Assembly: GCA_958296235.1 (NCBI GenBank)
Contig: OY282457.1
Location: 1,736,501 to 1,800,500, forward strand
Length of the DNA: 64,000 bases
Source of the DNA: an uncultured Candidatus Binatia bacterium
GTDB taxonomy: Bacteria > Desulfobacterota > Binatia > Bin18
Reading direction: 5' to 3'
Below are positions 1 to 8,408 of this stretch, one piece after another (the stretch's first letter is position 1; each line of letters starts with the position of its first letter). The notes under the pieces were generated by a model. It was not told the origin of the DNA and made no database searches. It was given only the letters and a program-made list of their open reading frames with translations. The position numbers and the translations under genes were made by a program.

Positions 1-1
1 T

Positions 2-952
2 GCGCGCCGCTCAACGCAATTAGTCCTGGTCTCTCCGGTTGCCCACCTGCACCAGGAGGTCCGGCAGCTCAGTCAGGCCTTGCCCGGTGTGACGCTGCTC
101 AGCACCAGGCCCGAAGACTTCTCGGCTGCTCAAGTGAGCGCACAAGATGTGGTCCTGTTCCATCAATTTGTGCCCGACGAGGCAGTTCCCGCCAACAGCC
201 TCTACATCTTTCCGCCTGTTGAAAACGCGCTCTTTCCCGTGCTGACTGAGGCTGCGGACCTGACCATTCTGGACTGGAACGACGAACACGAAATCTTGCA
301 TAACCTGCAATATGTTGAAGCCCTGCCGTTCAAGCAGGCCCGTATTCTGGCCCTCCCCTCCTGGGCCCAGGTGCTCATTTCCTCAAAGACCAGCCACGGC
401 GAGATTCCGCTTGCTCTGACGGGTGAGAGGGACGGCCGGCGTCTCGTCTGTTTAGCCTTCGATCTCGAGGCGGGAAATCTCACCGACTCGGACAATCTGA
501 CCCTGCTCGTCCTCTTTCTCAATGCCCTGCGCTGGCTGCGCCCACCCAATCCGTTCGATCCCCAGCTGCTGCCCGTCGGCGAGGTGTTCTTTCTTCCCAC
601 GGACGTTCCCCTTGACGGCGCGCTCCTGTCCGCGCCTCAGACCGAAGCTCAGGTCCTTGAAACCGACACCGTGTCGCTCGACCGAGTGGGCGTCTATCGG
701 GTTGAGACGGCAAGCTATCGGACAGAGCTGTACGCCAATCTTTTTGACGAAGCCGAATCCGACATTGGCCGCCAGACCGGGGACGATACGGGCGCGGGGC
801 ATGTGTCGCCGGGAGTCCGAACCTCACCCGAAGCCGTACAGCGTGAAATTCCGGTCGAATTTGGCCAGAGCCTGTACTGGCTGGCCGCTCTGCTGCTTTT
901 TGCCGAGTGGTTCTACGCCTTATGGCGCTCTCCACTGGAGGGTGTGTCATGA
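2..952 (+). CDS. VWA/BatA-like membrane protein, C-terminal part (5' end outside window)
   Basis: The reading frame is open from base 2, so the gene begins upstream; the first in-window start-like codon (TTG at 80) is internal. About 316 residues are visible. The conserved block near the end, YRTELYANLFDEAESDIG, followed by a single C-terminal transmembrane segment (SLYWLAALLLFAEWFYALW), resembles the end of VWA/BatA-type proteins of aerotolerance-like operons. No MIDAS motif is visible; it would lie in the missing part. The stop overlaps the start of the next VWA gene by four bases (ATGA), which indicates translational coupling. The family assignment is by overall pattern only; a role in membrane-bound complex assembly is inference. 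Confidence 0.6.
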   Translation, partial: ARRSTQLVLVSPVAHLHQEVRQLSQALPGVTLLSTRPEDFSAAQVSAQDVVLFHQFVPDEAVPANSLYIFPPVENALFPVLTEAADLTILDWNDEHEILHNLQYVEALPFKQARILALPSWAQVLISSKTSHGEIPLALTGERDGRRLVCLAFDLEAGNLTDSDNLTLLVLFLNALRWLRPPNPFDPQLLPVGEVFFLPTDVPLDGALLSAPQTEAQVLETDTVSLDRVGVYRVETASYRTELYANLFDEAESDIGRQTGDDTGAGHVSPGVRTSPEAVQREIPVEFGQSLYWLAALLLFAEWFYALWRSPLEGVS

Positions 953-3600
953 CGGCTGAAATTTTTGGCCAGGCATATACGATTCTATCGCCTCAGTTGT
1001 TGTGGCTGCTGCTGCTGTTGCCCCTGCTGTGGCTGCCGTTACGCGGCCGCTCTTGGCGAGGCGCGCTCCTGGGCGCAACGCTGCTGCGGACGGTGGCCGC
1101 GCTTCTGATTATTCTGGCCCTGGCCGGTCTCAGCCATCAGACCATTCTCTCCGACCAGCGCTTAGCCGTTGTGGCCGCGGTTGATACCTCAGACAGTATT
1201 GCCGCAACAGCCCGCACCTGGATGCAGACCTATCTGGGACAGCTCAAAGCGGCGCTTTCCGCGCAAGATGAACTTGCCATCCTCTCCTTTGCAACCGATA
1301 CCCAGCTCGTTCTCGCCCCCGGTCCGGCGACCCAGGCGGTCCTGCCCGAGTCGCTACCGTCGCCTGACCGCGCAACAAGCACCAATATCGCGCAAGCGCT
1401 CGAACGTTCCTTTGCCCTGTATCCCGAGGCCGCGGAAAAACGCCTGCTGCTCCTGACCGATGGGAATGAGACAACGGGCCTGGCCCGCCAGACCGTAGCC
1501 ACAGCCCGTCAAATGGGCATCGCCATTTATCCAGTCATTCCCCCCGGCGGACAACAGGCCGAAGTCTCCCTGGAAAAGTTTGTGGTTCCGCCGCTGGCTC
1601 GTGAGGGCAGCGTCTTTGATATGCGCCTCGTTGTGCGCAACGGCCATGCCCAGCCGGTTCCGGGCAGAGCGGACATCTATGCCGACGATCAGCTCCTGAC
1701 CCGTCAAACGGTGAGTCTGGAGCCCGGCCTGTCGGTTTTGGAGATTCCCGCTCAAATCCTTCAGCGCGGAAACTATTTGCTGCGCGCCGAGATGCAGACG
1801 GACGCCGATACCATCGCCGGGAATAATAGCCAGAGTACAAATCTGGCGGTTGCCGGGAAAACGCGCGCCCTGGTCATTACCGACAACCCAAAGACCCACC
1901 TGGCGCGGGCCTTGCATCTCAAGGAAGTGGATATCGAGTTCCGGCGTCCCGAGGGTCTGCCAACCAGTCTGCCCCAGCTGCTCGACTATAATAGCGTAGT
2001 CTTTGACGACATCGGCCGTAAAGACGTAACCGCGCGGCAGATGACCGCCATTGAGCGCTATGTGCGCGACTTTGGGGGGGGCTTTCTCATGGCGGGCGGA
2101 GCGCGGACGTTTGGGACGCTCGACTATCAAAACTCCGCCATCGAACGTCTCTTGCCGGTCTCCTTTCACGAACAGCGTCCGCAAAAAAAGAAGCGGATTC
2201 CAATCGCCCTCTTTCTGTTGATCGACCGCTCGAACAGCATGGGCTATAATAGCCGTGTGCGCGGTCTGCACGACGGCCAGAAGATGGAATATGCCCAGAA
2301 GGCGGCAGTCGCCGTCTTGGGTCAACTCAAAAATACCGATCTGGCGGGTGCCATTGCCTTTGACTCAGAAGCCTATTCCCTGTCCGCCTTAGGCCGGCTG
2401 TCCAAGAATCGCTCGACGCTGCGGAGTCGCATCAGGCGCCTCCGGTATGGCGGCGGGACGGATTTCTATCACGCCCTGGAAGCCGCGGCCGATCAGCTGA
2501 GTCGGAGTCGGCGGTCCATTCGGCATATTATTTTGCTGACGGATGGCGATACCAACCGCAGCCCGACCGATCATTATCCCTTGATTAAAACCATTGCCCA
2601 GCGCCAGATCTCGATTACGACCATTCGGATTGGGAGCGATACCGTCAACCTGCAACTCCTGTCGTATATGTCTGAAAAAACAGGCGGGCGTTTCTACCAT
2701 GTTGAAGACGCCACCATGCTGCCCCAACTCCTAGTGCGGGACACCCGTCAGACCCTGCGTCAACAAGGTCAGGAAGACGAGGGTCCCAAGGATATCGTCC
2801 CCCAGGTCGACGTTCGGGGCCAGATTTTACGCGGCCTGTCCGACTTCCCGGCCCTGGACGAATATATGCTGACCAAGCCCAAGAAGCGGGCGAACGTCCA
2901 GCTCTATACCGACGTCCACGGCGAACGAGACCCGCTCCTGGCCACCTGGCAGTACGGTCTGGGCAAAGTCGTCGTTGTTCCCTTTGACCCGAGCGGCGCC
3001 GGCTCGGGGGATTGGATCCGCTGGGAACGCTTCGGAAAATTCTGGTCTCAGGCGGTTCGGTGGGCCATGCGGAATGAAACCCCGCTGGATTATCGATTGA
3101 GCGCGACCAGGCGCGGCGAGCGAACGATCCTCCGCGTTGAATCCTTTGACAATACGCAGGACAGCATCCTCCAGGCCCGGCTGGCCAGCGGAACCCGCAG
3201 CGAGACCCTGACCCTCATGCCCGTTGCCCCGCGTATCTCCGAAGCCGTCCTGCCCGCCCGCTATACGGGCAACGTGCCCATCACCATTGTCAAGCGGAAA
3301 GGCAATACGATCCTGAACCAGCGGAGTCAGACGGTTCTGGTCGGACAGGAAGTAGACGGCGCGTTGAAGGAATATCGCCAACAACAACCCAATCGGCCCT
3401 TGCTGCACGCCCTGGCCGAAGGAACGGGCGGCAGCCTCAACCCGACATTCGACACCCTCACCTCCCACATCCGGGGTGGCCAGAAAGTTCTCCTCCATCC
3501 GCTCGAAAATATCCTCATTGGCATCGCCCTTTTCTTGCTCCTGGCCGACATCGCCCTGCGGGTCTTGTTCGGGCCGCTGCCGGAGACCACACCGCTCTGA
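949..3600 (+). CDS. Large membrane protein with two von Willebrand factor A domains
   Basis: 883 residues from ATG 949, chosen because it overlaps the upstream stop and follows GGAGGGTGTGTC. Two N-terminal hydrophobic segments (about residues 14-33 and 45-62) precede a first VWA domain with a MIDAS-like DTSDS (about 79-83). A second VWA domain starts with DRSNSM (about 426-431) and carries LLTDGD further on. Between and after them is the amidotransferase-like fold common in these proteins, and a transmembrane helix closes the chain (about 855-876). Proteins of this layout are membrane-anchored metal-dependent adhesion/assembly factors encoded beside other VWA proteins, as here. The specific client is unknown. 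Confidence 0.8.
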   Translation: MTAEIFGQAYTILSPQLLWLLLLLPLLWLPLRGRSWRGALLGATLLRTVAALLIILALAGLSHQTILSDQRLAVVAAVDTSDSIAATARTWMQTYLGQLKAALSAQDELAILSFATDTQLVLAPGPATQAVLPESLPSPDRATSTNIAQALERSFALYPEAAEKRLLLLTDGNETTGLARQTVATARQMGIAIYPVIPPGGQQAEVSLEKFVVPPLAREGSVFDMRLVVRNGHAQPVPGRADIYADDQLLTRQTVSLEPGLSVLEIPAQILQRGNYLLRAEMQTDADTIAGNNSQSTNLAVAGKTRALVITDNPKTHLARALHLKEVDIEFRRPEGLPTSLPQLLDYNSVVFDDIGRKDVTARQMTAIERYVRDFGGGFLMAGGARTFGTLDYQNSAIERLLPVSFHEQRPQKKKRIPIALFLLIDRSNSMGYNSRVRGLHDGQKMEYAQKAAVAVLGQLKNTDLAGAIAFDSEAYSLSALGRLSKNRSTLRSRIRRLRYGGGTDFYHALEAAADQLSRSRRSIRHIILLTDGDTNRSPTDHYPLIKTIAQRQISITTIRIGSDTVNLQLLSYMSEKTGGRFYHVEDATMLPQLLVRDTRQTLRQQGQEDEGPKDIVPQVDVRGQILRGLSDFPALDEYMLTKPKKRANVQLYTDVHGERDPLLATWQYGLGKVVVVPFDPSGAGSGDWIRWERFGKFWSQAVRWAMRNETPLDYRLSATRRGERTILRVESFDNTQDSILQARLASGTRSETLTLMPVAPRISEAVLPARYTGNVPITIVKRKGNTILNQRSQTVLVGQEVDGALKEYRQQQPNRPLLHALAEGTGGSLNPTFDTLTSHIRGGQKVLLHPLENILIGIALFLLLADIALRVLFGPLPETTPL

Positions 3601-3718
3601 TTTTTCTCTTATACTGAAAACGTCCGGGAGAAAGAACGCGCAGGCGGTGTGGTAGTTGCCGGGGAGCTTTCCAGTTATGTATAACCGTCGTAAGACAACA
3701 GCCTGACGAAAGTCGCCT

Positions 3719-4057
3719 ATGCCGATTGCCAGAAATAATATGACGACGACCCCCGCGGTTCCGGGTCGCACGATTCAGGAAGCGCTCGGTATTGTCAGCG
3801 CCGAGTGTGTTTTGGGTATCAACGTCTTTCGAGATATGCTGGGTGGCCTGCGGGACTTTTTTGGAGGTCGGAGCGGCACCCACCAGAAAGCGCTCCGGGA
3901 AGCCAAGGAGACCTGTCTGGAAGAACTCGCCCAGCAGGCTGAGCAGCTTGGCGCCGATGCGGTTGTCGGTGTCGATATGGACTACAGCGAAATCAGCGGT
4001 GGGGGCAAAGGCATGTTGCTGCTGGTTGCGACCGGAACCGCGGTGCGGCTGAAATAG
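3719..4057 (+). CDS. UPF0145/YbjQ-family protein
   Basis: 112 residues matching the YbjQ/UPF0145 pattern: an N-terminal strand leading to GIVSAECVLGINVFRDMLGG, a helix rich in Ala/Glu, then the block LGADAVVGVDMDY and a glycine-rich strand. Family members are small pentameric cytosolic proteins sometimes labelled heavy-metal-binding; their function is not established. ATG 3719 is used; ATG 3737 is an alternative that keeps the whole conserved core. It stands alone between the VWA operon and a putative lipoprotein gene. Confidence 0.8.
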   Translation: MPIARNNMTTTPAVPGRTIQEALGIVSAECVLGINVFRDMLGGLRDFFGGRSGTHQKALREAKETCLEELAQQAEQLGADAVVGVDMDYSEISGGGKGMLLLVATGTAVRLK

Positions 4058-4115
4058 CGACAGGGAGATGCGCTGCCGAAGCCCGAGAGAGAACCGGACA
4101 GGAAAAAATTACAAA

Positions 4116-4478
4116 GTGAGCCACTACTCGAATTTCCACACTGTGCAAGCGCGGGGAGCGTCTATTCGTGTTGTCTTATGCGCGAGCCTGATCGCGCTCG
4201 GCGCGTCCTGCTCCTGGCTGCCGTTCAGCAAGGGCTGCTGTGAGGATGACCGTAATCTGGGTATCACCTACCTCCAGGAGCCGGAACAATTTCCCACTGC
4301 GCCGCCAGTCTATGGCCGCGCCCGTGACACCGAACCTGGGGCGGGAGAAACCATTACCAAGCCAGGCCTGCTCTCGAAGTACAATCCGTTCAAGGGCTTG
4401 CTGGGCGATGACGAAGACGAACAGGTCGCCTCAAGCGATGACGACGAGGGATTTTTGGGGAATCTGTTCCCGTTCTGA
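4116..4478 (+). CDS. Putative small lipoprotein of unknown function
   Basis: 120 residues from GTG 4116; an upstream in-frame start at 4068 would place 16 charged residues before the hydrophobic segment. A hydrophobic stretch (IRVVLCASLIALGAS) ends at a cysteine, resembling a lipoprotein signal peptide, although Gly rather than Leu sits at the -3 position. The mature part has a CC pair, proline-rich sequence and an acidic tail (DDEDEQ, SDDDEG) ending in FLGNLFPF. I do not recognise the family. It converges with the FIST gene on the other strand. Confidence 0.5.
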   Translation: MSHYSNFHTVQARGASIRVVLCASLIALGASCSWLPFSKGCCEDDRNLGITYLQEPEQFPTAPPVYGRARDTEPGAGETITKPGLLSKYNPFKGLLGDDEDEQVASSDDDEGFLGNLFPF

Positions 4479-4490
4479 CCCCGGATTGCC

Positions 4491-5708
4491 TTAGTGCAGC
4501 GGCTTCTCGCCAACGAGCACCAGGACGCCGGAATACTGGTGGACGATGGCCCCTTCGACTCGGCTCAGGGCAGGCTGGCGCTGCACCGGGGCAATCTCGC
4601 AGCCGGTAAAAAACCCGATAACCGGTACATCAGACAGGTATTGGTTGATATAAGAAGAGTCGATATCGGGAATCCCGTAGAGTCCGCTGCCGCGTCCGAC
4701 ACAATTAAAATAGAGACCAAACGCCGGGCGGCTGTCCTGCCAGTTCCGGTCCTGCGCTTCCAGCTCACGTTTCAGGTCGGTCCGCGCGCCGTTCCCGTCG
4801 CGTAAGGTAAAAACCAGTTTCTGGCCTTCGGCTATCTGGTCCGCTATCGCAATAATACCGCGCTCCGGATCAAAGCCCACGAGGTTCCGCACCACGTATT
4901 CGCCAGGAGCGATATGCTGGCGTTCGGCGTCAACCGGCAGGCCGACGAAGATAGAGGCCGCGGCGCGCCGCAGGTCCTGGCGGAGTTGGGGGCTCACGCA
5001 TTCGGCAAAGACCTCAAACGCTGGCCGGCCGTCAAGCTCAAGGATGAGATTGTTGTGGGCCTGCGTGACCCGATATACGGGACTCACCGGCTGGCAGGCC
5101 TGGGTGATACCAATGGTATAGGTGAACTGACCGCTCAGCAGCGCCCCGCTGACGGCATCGCTGCTGACCGTGTCTCCACATAGCTGGAAGGTCTCACCCA
5201 CACTCCCGTCCTCAGACGCCCCGCCGCCAACAAAAGGCACATCCGAGAGCCGGCCTTCGGCGATCCCGTCAAAAAACGCCTGCGAGTCAAAATTATACGT
5301 GTCGGGGAAGACAAGGGCGAGATTTTCGGGACCGAGGTGAGGAGTGAGGCTGGACACGACCTCCTGGCCAACCGCACGCGCCCGGCCGCGCAGTTGGGGA
5401 ACAAAAAAGCGCTGGGCGGACAGCGTATCCGACCGCACGGCCAGCACCGCAATACCTGGCGCGCGTTCCACTTCTCCAGCCGTGGTCAGCACACCACCGG
5501 CACTACAACCGACGACCTGACTGGCTTGCGCCTCTTCGCGAACCGTGCGCAGGACGCGCCCGTACCCGGCCCCGTGGTGGGCGGTGGCAAAAACCAGCGC
5601 AAAGTCGGCGCGGTCGCCGCCCGCCTGGCGCAAGGCCGCTTGAGCCGCTTCCCGCGTGGCCTGTTCGGTGTCGTGTTGTTTTGAGAGACCAACTCCAGCA
5701 GTGAGCAT
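4491..5708 (-). CDS. FIST-domain sensory protein
   Basis: 405 residues with the FIST_N half (about 1-200, including ADFALVFATAHHG and VVGCSAGGVLT) and the FIST_C half (about 220-400, including FNCVGRGSGLYG and the closing IGFFTGCEIAPV...YSGVLVLVG). FIST domains are predicted small-ligand sensors that feed two-component or chemotaxis pathways. None is encoded beside it here; the neighbour downstream of its start (5729-6412, same strand) is of unknown function. Near the C-terminus the residues PALSRVEG come from a dispersed intergenic repeat carried in frame between the two last conserved blocks (see 4551-4574). Confidence 0.88.
   Translation of the reverse strand: MLTAGVGLSKQHDTEQATREAAQAALRQAGGDRADFALVFATAHHGAGYGRVLRTVREEAQASQVVGCSAGGVLTTAGEVERAPGIAVLAVRSDTLSAQRFFVPQLRGRARAVGQEVVSSLTPHLGPENLALVFPDTYNFDSQAFFDGIAEGRLSDVPFVGGGASEDGSVGETFQLCGDTVSSDAVSGALLSGQFTYTIGITQACQPVSPVYRVTQAHNNLILELDGRPAFEVFAECVSPQLRQDLRRAAASIFVGLPVDAERQHIAPGEYVVRNLVGFDPERGIIAIADQIAEGQKLVFTLRDGNGARTDLKRELEAQDRNWQDSRPAFGLYFNCVGRGSGLYGIPDIDSSYINQYLSDVPVIGFFTGCEIAPVQRQPALSRVEGAIVHQYSGVLVLVGEKPLH
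4551..4574. repeat. Dispersed repeat (CCCTTCGACnnGGCTCAGG type) inside a coding sequence
   Basis: The sequence CCCTTCGACTCGGCTCAGGG matches the family also seen intergenically at 8353, 16341 and 45721. Here it sits in frame in the FIST gene and is read as PALSRVEG. Confidence 0.6.
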
Positions 5709-5728
5709 ACGCGCTCCTCACAACCGGC

Positions 5729-6412
5729 CTAGTCCGGTTTCTTGAGGCCGAGCCGTTCGTAATATTTCTCCGGGACTTTGTCCGGGTCTTTATAAATAAT
5801 AAAAGAACAGTGCTCTTTTCCGAGCACCGCGGCCGGCTCAACCACCACAAAAGGTTTGCCGTTTTTTTCGATGTCAACCAACTCCACCAGCGGATCATGG
5901 GCGCAGTACACGGGAAAGTCGGCGCGGTTATAGGTCATCCGCTGCGGTTTTTCCACGGTATGAAAGGCGTCGGGTCCGTCGTATTTGCCTTCGAGAACCA
6001 TGCGTCCGCCACTGCCGCAGGGCCGCATCTGAATAACGACTTTTTCCTCATCCTCTTCAATGTGCATGGGTTGCAGATGGCCGCGCAGGCCGGCCACAAA
6101 CATCTTGATCTTCCGGGGCAGCTCTTGGGGGTCCTGTGGCATTTTTTCCTGAGTCGGCAGCCACCAGGCCTTCACGCCGACCGTCATGATCTCTTCCAGC
6201 ACCTCATCGCCAAAGCGTTTTCCTACCTCGCTCAGCGTCGCGGTCGTCCAGTTCCGGTACAGGTCGTGCATCCCGAGGAACTCATTATACATGCGGTTCG
6301 CGATTTTCTTGGCCTGCTCGGCATCCCCGGCGTCAATGGCTTCCGTTAAACGGTCCACGGTGCGTTTACCCATTTCACGGATTTCTTCTTCGGAAAAAAA
6401 ACGCTCATTCAT
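5729..6412 (-). CDS. Conserved protein of unknown function with Cys/His pattern
   Basis: 227 residues from ATG 6412, preceded by GGAGGGAACC, a good ribosome binding site. The N-terminal half is helical and charged. The C-terminal half holds a possible metal- or substrate-binding set: PCGSGG (Cys132), VYCAHDP (Cys170, His172) and EHC (His201, Cys202). No signal peptide or membrane segment is present. The layout is reminiscent of L-2-amino-thiazoline-4-carboxylate hydrolase-like or V4R-like proteins, but I cannot assign it. A 30-base element duplicated elsewhere in the window lies directly upstream and looks like its promoter. Confidence 0.6.
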   Translation of the reverse strand: MNERFFSEEEIREMGKRTVDRLTEAIDAGDAEQAKKIANRMYNEFLGMHDLYRNWTTATLSEVGKRFGDEVLEEIMTVGVKAWWLPTQEKMPQDPQELPRKIKMFVAGLRGHLQPMHIEEDEEKVVIQMRPCGSGGRMVLEGKYDGPDAFHTVEKPQRMTYNRADFPVYCAHDPLVELVDIEKNGKPFVVVEPAAVLGKEHCSFIIYKDPDKVPEKYYERLGLKKPD

Positions 6413-6432
6413 ATGGTTCCCTCCTGTCCGGG

Positions 6433-6465
6433 GTTATATCCCAACCAGCCACTCCATTGCAAAGG
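6433..6465 (-). promoter_or_regulatory. Candidate promoter; copy 1 of a duplicated element
   Basis: On the minus strand TTGCAA (6462-6457) and TATAAC (6438-6433) are separated by 18 bases, 21 bases upstream of the ATG at 6412. Bases 6436-6465 match 8302-8331 at 27 of 30 positions. Confidence 0.5.
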
Positions 6466-6590
6466 ACCCCTTCTCATTCCCTCTCCCACAGCAGGGCATA
6501 GGCGGTGTCCCAATTCGGTTTCGCCTGGGGCCGAAAGCCAAAGCAGACCCGACAGCGCCCGGGCCGAAGCCGTGACTCGTCATAGGCTAC

Positions 6591-6767
6591 ATGCTCGGTG
6601 GCCTGTGCGCCCGCGGGAAGCCTGGTCGCTATCGTGTCTGTGTGCAATTCTGGCAGGGCCAGCGCGCCCGGTGGGCTGGCTGGGAGGAGTGGGCTGACGA
6701 TTGGCTGCTGACGTGGCCCTGGCAGAAGCGATGCTCTCCGCCGTTCCGCTTCCCGCCAGGGCAGTAA
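6591..6767 (+). CDS. Possible small aromatic-rich ORF
   Basis: 58 residues from ATG 6591, rich in Trp, Arg and Gly (RWAGWEEWADDWLLTWPWQ). The upstream frame is closed at 6573. No convincing ribosome binding site is present. It lies in a 377-base gap between two minus-strand genes that holds nothing else recognisable apart from the candidate promoter at 6433-6465. It may be a remnant or a chance frame. Confidence 0.2.
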   Translation: MLGGLCARGKPGRYRVCVQFWQGQRARWAGWEEWADDWLLTWPWQKRCSPPFRFPPGQ

Positions 6768-6789
6768 TCAGATGTCCCCATCAGGCGTC

Positions 6790-7176
6790 TTAGCAGCCAG
6801 GGGGGTCACACGTACTGGTAGAGGCAGCGCGATAACTATAGCCATACATATTTTCTTCTGTGAGCTCCGTAATCTTTACCTCGACTGGAATGCCCTCCAG
6901 GAAGCGGGGAATGAGGGGGCGGTTCTCCCTGTGCGGTAACAGGAGGCCAACAGTAAACCCCTTGGTCCCAATGTCAAACCTATGCACCCCGGGAATACTC
7001 AGGATTTCGTCCATGTGTCGTGCCTGGATGCGTTTCATTTCAATGGTGGACACGGGCCGGTCGGAAGACCGCTTCTCTTCATCCGTCGGCCCGACAATCC
7101 CCTGCGTGCCGATGAACCAGAGCAGCCCCGGTACGCCTGCTACTGCCGCGAGTTGCCAGACTCGTTTGCTTTGCAT
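6790..7176 (-). CDS. Membrane-anchored protein resembling the N-terminal domain of trypsin-like proteases
   Basis: 128 residues from ATG 7176, preceded by GAAGGGGGATGT; the longer frame from 7257 adds 27 unlikely residues. A basic start and one hydrophobic segment (VWQLAAVAGVPGLLWFIG) suggest a signal anchor. The stretch IPGVHRFDIGTKGFTVGLLLP...IPRFLEGIPVEVKI resembles the short module that precedes the catalytic domain in some bacterial serine proteases. The GDSG remnant lies just upstream on the same strand (7264-7650), so the two may derive from one rearranged locus. It ends in CDPPGC. Confidence 0.45.
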   Translation of the reverse strand: MQSKRVWQLAAVAGVPGLLWFIGTQGIVGPTDEEKRSSDRPVSTIEMKRIQARHMDEILSIPGVHRFDIGTKGFTVGLLLPHRENRPLIPRFLEGIPVEVKITELTEENMYGYSYRAASTSTCDPPGC

Positions 7177-7263
7177 ACATCCCCCTTCGGAGTTGCTTAA
7201 CACCCATTTATTTGTACACTTGCGTATCACTGCGCATGAGGGACGCCGGGGACACATCCCTAC

Positions 7264-7650
7264 CTACTGACCATTGTCGGTTGCCGGTCTGCGACGATCG
7301 CTGGACGTCCCCCAGAAGTGGCTGATTGGTTTTTCGGCGTATCTAAGCGCCCTAAGTATGTGGTCAGCCGGGGTATATGCTGTGCCGATTTGGTCCGCCC
7401 CGTAGTTTTTAGCAAACTGTACCCCTGCGCTATAGTGATGGCCTTCGCCTTTGTAGGCCACCAGTGCCCCGGAATCGCCTGGCTGGGTTCGATAATTCCC
7501 CATGACATTTATCCCACAGTATCGGTATATCGGCCTCGGACTACCCCAAGATGAGAAGACGTTTAAGAGCGCGCTGTTCGGCTCGCCTGAATCGACCGCC
7601 CTAACGCAAATCCAACCATTCACGTAACGAGTTTTCCAGCTTTTCAGCAT
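7264..7650 (-). pseudogene. C-terminal remnant of a trypsin-like serine protease
   Basis: The frame carries QPGDSGALVAYKG, the nucleophile loop of chymotrypsin-fold proteases, followed by the usual C-terminal strand and helix. The His and Asp parts of the triad are absent: homologous-looking sequence begins near 7617, right at the stop codon of the MazF-type gene, whose 3' end overlaps this frame in another phase. The 5' part was therefore lost, perhaps when the toxin-antitoxin pair arrived. Without the His/Asp half it cannot be an active protease. Confidence 0.55.
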
Positions 7651-7933
7651 CTCCTTGCAGCAGAAAACCGATACTCTTGAGCACCAGCCTTTGATCTATG
7701 GTAGAGATACCGCGCTTAGCGACTGTCTTGACGTTCAAACCCGCCCTTTTCCATTCAGCGAGCGCAAATTCACCTGCACGCAACGCGGCTGTTCGGCTTG
7801 TAAGCGGAACAATGAAGATATCTTGAGACCTATGGGGAGCACTGACGACGACGGCGGGGCGGACCTTTGTGTTTGTCAGATCAGAGAATGGGTAACGAAC
7901 AAGCACGACTTCATTCTTCGAGTAGTTCGGCAT
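7601..7933 (-). CDS. mazF: MazF/PemK-family toxin
   Basis: 110 residues. The PemK fold is recognisable from EVVLVRYPFSDLTNTKVRPAVVVS at the start, FIVPLTSR in the middle, and the closing helix after KRGISTIDQRLV. MazF toxins are sequence-specific endoribonucleases. The start overlaps the end of the upstream antitoxin gene by 23 bases, as expected of a co-translated pair. Its 3' end abuts a broken protease gene. Length is normal, so it is probably intact. Confidence 0.85.
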   Translation of the reverse strand: MPNYSKNEVVLVRYPFSDLTNTKVRPAVVVSAPHRSQDIFIVPLTSRTAALRAGEFALAEWKRAGLNVKTVAKRGISTIDQRLVLKSIGFLLQGDAEKLENSLREWLDLR

Positions 7934-8114
7934 AGATATCGTCCTCTGCGTTTCCCCACACCTCTCTTAATGAAAACTCACTTGCTGCTAACCAGAAACT
8001 CGCATCATCTTCAGGCAGCAGTGTCACTAAGGCGCGCGTCCCTTCGGGAAGCTGAACGGACTCTAAAGGGACTATTTTCCCTTCACGAATGACGGCTAAG
8101 ATCGTATTCATCAT
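7911..8114 (-). CDS. Antitoxin partner of the MazF-type toxin
   Basis: 67 residues. A short beta-rich N-terminus (ILAVIREGKIVPLESVQLPEGTRALVTLLPE) resembles AbrB/DUF104-type DNA-binding antitoxins. The acidic C-terminus (REVWGNAEDDIYAELLEE) is the part expected to wrap around the toxin. It precedes and overlaps the toxin gene, which is the usual order for an autorepressing operon. Confidence 0.75.
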   Translation of the reverse strand: MMNTILAVIREGKIVPLESVQLPEGTRALVTLLPEDDASFWLAASEFSLREVWGNAEDDIYAELLEE

Positions 8115-8120
8115 GCTCAG

Positions 8121-8273
8121 TTACCTCACAGAACTCGCTGAGAAGCGAGTCTCTTTTCTGACAGGGCGACCGCCCTGCATTGCCCCGGTCTGTGAACGCG
8201 AAAGCGCGACATTGATACGGTTCTCTGGCTTACTGAGGTCCTCGCTCAAGAATTCGTCTTTGACAGGTGGCAT
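8121..8273 (-). CDS. Possible small protein of unknown function
   Basis: 50 residues from ATG 8273, preceded by GGGGAGAGGAGTGAT, one of the strongest ribosome binding sites nearby. The start is charged (PPVKDEFLSEDLSKPENR) and the end is basic and Ser-rich. It lies just upstream of the antitoxin gene and just downstream of the second copy of the duplicated promoter element. No family is recognised. It could be a remnant that kept its control region. Confidence 0.4.
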   Translation of the reverse strand: MPPVKDEFLSEDLSKPENRINVALSRSQTGAMQGGRPVRKETRFSASSVR

Positions 8274-8301
8274 ATCACTCCTCTCCCCTATGGTGTCCGG
8301 G

Positions 8302-8331
8302 ATATACCAACCCGCTACTCCATTGCAAAGG
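8302..8331 (-). promoter_or_regulatory. Copy 2 of the duplicated promoter-like element
   Basis: 27 of 30 bases match 6436-6465, and the adjoining TGTCCGGG is shared too. On the minus strand it stands upstream of the ORF at 8273 and the toxin-antitoxin genes. The -35-like TTGCAA is kept, while the -10 is weaker (TATATC or TATCCC). Confidence 0.45.
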
Positions 8332-8352
8332 GCTGAGCGCCTGGATACCGTA

Positions 8353-8375
8353 CCTGTCCTGAGCATGGTTGAAGG
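8353..8375. repeat. Degenerate copy of the CCCTTCGACnnGGCTCAGG-type repeat
   Basis: CCTGTCCTGAGCATGGTTGA followed by AGGGG is close to the copy at 16341. It lies between the promoter-like element and the aminotransferase fusion gene. Confidence 0.45.
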
Positions 8376-8408
8376 GGCTGACAAGGGGCTGAAAGGACTG
8401 GACTGATT

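Noticed and set aside
1354..3771. Long minus-strand frames opposite the VWA gene
   Set aside because: Shadow of a well-supported coding gene in GC-rich DNA; no motif or ribosome binding site.
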